64,000 nt of DNA, from NCBI GenBank assembly GCA_016710275.1, contig JADJXS010000001.1, positions 3,348,001 to 3,412,000 of the forward strand. Direction: 5' to 3'. The notes beneath the pieces are model-generated. The model worked only from the letters and a program-made list of their open reading frames with translations. It did not search any database and had not been told where the DNA came from. Positions 61,620-64,000 of the stretch are shown piece by piece; the first letter of the stretch is position 1, and every line of letters begins with the position of its first letter. This stretch comes from Phycisphaerales bacterium (lineage in GTDB: Bacteria > Planctomycetota > Phycisphaerae > UBA1845 > Fen-1342). The translations under genes were made by a program, and so were the position numbers.

Positions 61620-63023
61620 TCAGCCGGAGAGCCGCACGCGCTGGCCGCGGACGGCGACCTGCACGTCGGCGAAGCCGCTGCCTGCGAGGCGCTGGGCCAG
61701 CACTTCGCTCTGACTGCGCTCGCCGTGAACAAGGAACACGGACTTGGCGCGGGAGCGAAGCGGCGTGAGCAGCTCGATCAGCTCGCGCTGGTCGGCATGG
61801 CCGGAGAAGCCGTTGATCTGCACGACGTCGGCGCGAACCTGGTATTCCTCGTGAAAGAGCGTAATGCGCTTCGCGCCCTCGACCAGCCGCCGACCGAGCG
61901 TACCCTCGGCCTGAAATCCCGGAATCAGGATCGTGTGCCGGGGGTTTGAGATGTTGTTCTTCAGGTGGTGCCGGATGCGCCCGGCCTCGCACATGCCGCT
62001 GGCCGAGATGATGACGCAGGGATCCTGCTTCTGGTGCAGGGCTTTGCTGTCCTCGACGTCGCGAATGAAGGTGCAGCAGCCGGCGCCCAGCACGCCGCTG
62101 GTTCCGCGGAGCATGTCGCGCGCCTCGGCGTCGAACAGGTCGGCGTGCATGCGGAAAACCTGGGTGGCGTCGTAGGCCAGCGGGCTGTCGACGTAAACCG
62201 GCACGCGCGGCAGACGCCCCTCCGCGAAGTGCTGCTGAAGATAGTAGATGATGGTCTGCGTGCGGCCGACCGCGAAAGAGGGCATGATTACCTTGCCGCC
62301 GCGCGCCAGCGTGCGCGAAATGACCTCCAGCACCCGCTCGTGCGAGACCTCGGGATCCTCGTTGATGCGCCCGCCGTAGGTGCTCTCCGAGATGACGTAG
62401 TCGCAGGGCGGCAGCGGCGCGGGGTCGTGCAGGATCGCGGCCTCGAAACGACCCACGTCGCCGGTGAAGTAGAGCGAAGGGGATGCGTCTGCCTGCTCGC
62501 CGAAAACGACCTGCACGCCGGCGGAGCCGAGCATGTGGCCGGCCTCGTTGAAGCGCACCTGCACACCCGGGATCGGCGTGAACCAGCGGTTCGTCGAGAT
62601 CGTCCGCATGTTGTGGACGGCCGCCAGCGCATCGTGCAGGTTGTAGAGCGCTTCGATCGGGTCCAGCCCCTTTCGCGCGCGGCGCTTGTTGACGTAGTAC
62701 ACGTCCTCCTGCTGGATGTGGGCCGAATCCGGCAGCATGATCGCGCACAGGTCGCGCGTTGCGGGGGTGCAGTAGATCGGCCCCTCAAACCCCTGGCTCA
62801 CCAGGTAGGGCAGCCGGCCGGCGTGGTCGGTGTGCGCGTGCGAGAGCAGAACGGCGTCAATCTCACGCGGCGGTACGGGCCACTCGCGGTTTTTCTGCTC
62901 GGACGCCTCGCGCCGCCCCTGGTACAGACCGCACTCCAGCGCAAGCCAGCGGTCGCCGACGCGCAGCATGTGCATCGAGCCGGTGACTTCCTCCGTTGCG
63001 CCATGGAACAGCAGCTCGACCAC
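61620..63023 (-). CDS. Metallo-beta-lactamase/beta-CASP RNA-processing nuclease
   Basis: The start is a GTG at 63023 following GGGAGG; 467 residues. Motifs follow the CPSF73/RNase J-related order: GATEEVTGS, LLSHAHTDHAGRLP (HxHxDH), AGHMLGSA, YFTGDVGR, then beta-CASP DSPLAYDATQVF, SASGMCEAGRI and GFSGHADQRE, and VHGE near the end. It should cut or trim RNA using two zinc ions in the cytoplasm. It lies downstream of infC in the same direction. Confidence 0.95.
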   Translation of the reverse strand: MVELLFHGATEEVTGSMHMLRVGDRWLALECGLYQGRREASEQKNREWPVPPREIDAVLLSHAHTDHAGRLPYLVSQGFEGPIYCTPATRDLCAIMLPDSAHIQQEDVYYVNKRRARKGLDPIEALYNLHDALAAVHNMRTISTNRWFTPIPGVQVRFNEAGHMLGSAGVQVVFGEQADASPSLYFTGDVGRFEAAILHDPAPLPPCDYVISESTYGGRINEDPEVSHERVLEVISRTLARGGKVIMPSFAVGRTQTIIYYLQQHFAEGRLPRVPVYVDSPLAYDATQVFRMHADLFDAEARDMLRGTSGVLGAGCCTFIRDVEDSKALHQKQDPCVIISASGMCEAGRIRHHLKNNISNPRHTILIPGFQAEGTLGRRLVEGAKRITLFHEEYQVRADVVQINGFSGHADQRELIELLTPLRSRAKSVFLVHGERSQSEVLAQRLAGSGFADVQVAVRGQRVRLSG

Positions 63024-63083
63024 GCTGCGCCTCCCGCGGCCTGAACCCCGGCCGAAGAAACCCCGATCCGTCCGGCCCTCGAC

Positions 63084-63779
63084 TCAGGACATCGTCGGCG
63101 GCTGTGCCGGCGCGGCCGGCTTGGGCGCGGGCGCCTCGGCGGCGGGCGCCGGGATGTTGAGCGACTGCGTCAGCGGCGCGGAGGCGCTGGTCGTCGGACG
63201 ACTGGCGGCCTTCTCGCCGGCGGCGGGCGTGTCACCCGCGGCGGGACGGGCGGCCGGCTCGGCCGGCTTCTCGATCCTGCCCGGCGCGACGATCATCACC
63301 ATGTTCTTGCCGTCGATCGAGGCGGGGCGCTCGACTTTGGCGCGGTCCCCGAGTTCGGCCAGGATGGTCTGGTAGGTGGCCAGGCCGACCTCGCGATGCG
63401 CCCGCTCACGTCCGCGGAACACCATCGTGAACTGCACCTTGTCGCCGTCGCGCAGAAACTCGATCGCGTGCTTGATCTTGATCTCGAGATCGTGCGTGTC
63501 GGTCTTGGGGCGCAGCCGCACTTCCTTCAGTTCCTGCTCGTGGTGCTTCTTCTGGCCCTTCTTCTGCTGGTACTTCCACTTGCCGTAGTCCATGATCCGG
63601 CAGACCGGCGGACGCACGTTCGGCGAGACCTCCACGAGGTCCATCCCCTGGTCGTAGGCCATCCGCAGCGCCTCGGCGGTGCCGAGCACGCCAAGCTGCT
63701 CGTTTTCCGGGCCGATCACGCGGATCGGCGAGATGCGGATCTGCTCATTGCATCGAAGATTCGTAGTGATGGGATTCAC
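63084..63779 (-). CDS. infC: Translation initiation factor IF-3
   Basis: I place the start at the GTG at 63779, three bases after AAAGG, giving 231 residues; an ATC three codons later is possible because infC genes often use rare AUU/AUC starts. The frame extends to 63899 but those residues are non-coding. The N domain has NEQIRISPIRVIGPENEQLG, then the helical linker KYQQKKGQKKH, and the C domain KIKHAIEFLRDGDKVQFT and FRGRE. The last 60 residues are an Ala/Pro-rich extension absent from most IF-3s. It monitors the initiator tRNA on the 30S subunit. thrS lies just upstream. Confidence 0.96.
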   Translation of the reverse strand: MNPITTNLRCNEQIRISPIRVIGPENEQLGVLGTAEALRMAYDQGMDLVEVSPNVRPPVCRIMDYGKWKYQQKKGQKKHHEQELKEVRLRPKTDTHDLEIKIKHAIEFLRDGDKVQFTMVFRGRERAHREVGLATYQTILAELGDRAKVERPASIDGKNMVMIVAPGRIEKPAEPAARPAAGDTPAAGEKAASRPTTSASAPLTQSLNIPAPAAEAPAPKPAAPAQPPTMS

Positions 63780-63914
63780 CAGCCTTTCTCTGCACGGCGC
63801 CTTGCGCCGCACACTCGCGCGGATGCGCCGCGCGCACCGCGTACCACTCCGCAGCCATGCGCCGACCACGCGCCGACGTCGCCGCGGAGCAATCCTCACT
63901 CAAGCGCCCCCGGG

Positions 63915-64000
63915 CTACGCGCCCGGCAGCTCCAGGCTGCGCGTCGCGATCTGCGCCGCACAGCCCGCCAGAAACTCGGCGATGCCGCAACTGCCGAGCT
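63915..64000 (-). CDS. thrS: Threonyl-tRNA synthetase, C-terminal fragment (runs off window)
   Basis: Only the last 28 codons are visible, with the stop at 63915-63917. The end reads LGSCGIAEFLAGCAAQIATR then SLELPGA. It matches the ThrRS C-terminus (LGS, a helix, then RSL followed by a short tail), and thrS-infC is a widely conserved gene order. The call rests on this short match plus context. Confidence 0.65.
   Translation of the reverse strand, partial: LGSCGIAEFLAGCAAQIATRSLELPGA

Overview
The window is GC-rich, gene-dense bacterial chromosome that looks planctomycetal, probably from the Phycisphaerae side of the phylum. This is inferred from three things: secreted giants carrying dockerin-like pairs with the NNFDIDPFV signature, a PEP-CTERM protein ending VPEPAS...RRR, and many small lipoproteins and ECF sigma/anti-sigma pairs. 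I read 42 protein genes, of which the first (PAS sensor) and last (C-terminus of thrS) run off the window. I recognised no rRNA, tRNA or CRISPR array.

Layout. 1-7.3 kb: a truncated PAS sensor, a PLP aminotransferase, an ECF sigma factor with an overlapping zinc anti-sigma factor, and a lipoprotein overlapping a PAS histidine kinase. 7.7-13.6 kb: lepA, a PcrA/UvrD helicase and a B12-binding-type radical SAM protein. 13.9-21.2 kb: a 1,514-residue secreted repeat protein ending in a dockerin pair, a Tat/lipoprotein metallophosphoesterase and a PEP-CTERM protein.

21.8-33.3 kb is the accessory highlight. A 3,111-residue RHS polymorphic toxin carries a signal peptide, two dockerin-like pairs, a TSP3-like acidic stretch, a long YD-repeat shell, an RHS core end, a Hint domain and a roughly 93-residue toxin tip. 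An overlapping immunity gene follows. Next comes a second, orphan tip (half a Hint domain plus an HHxIP nuclease-like toxin) and two further candidate immunity genes, one SMI1/KNR4-like. The orphan shares a 421-bp block with the main gene at a constant offset of 1,275 bp, a multiple of three. Recombination would therefore swap toxin tips exactly in frame.

33.5-39.4 kb: a coiled-coil protein facing a glycan operon (flippase, GT4 glycosyltransferase, two paralogous methyltransferases) behind a good sigma-70-type promoter. 39.4-44.3 kb: a TPR lipoprotein, an AraC/GyrI-like regulator and small proteins. 44.5-49.4 kb: etfB-etfA facing mtnP-recJ. 49.4-55.2 kb: a repeat-rich spacer (tandem repeats and a 37-bp inverted-repeat pair), a membrane-anchored propeller-like protein, a candidate structured RNA with a strong terminator, a membrane spermidine-synthase-like fusion and a 69-residue lipoprotein. 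55.3-64 kb: an FHA-GAF-PP2C-like protein with altered metal ligands, hslU, an operon of a degenerate UvrC-like protein and a YtcJ-like amidohydrolase, a beta-CASP nuclease, infC and the end of thrS.

All functions are inferred from motifs read by eye; no database search was run.
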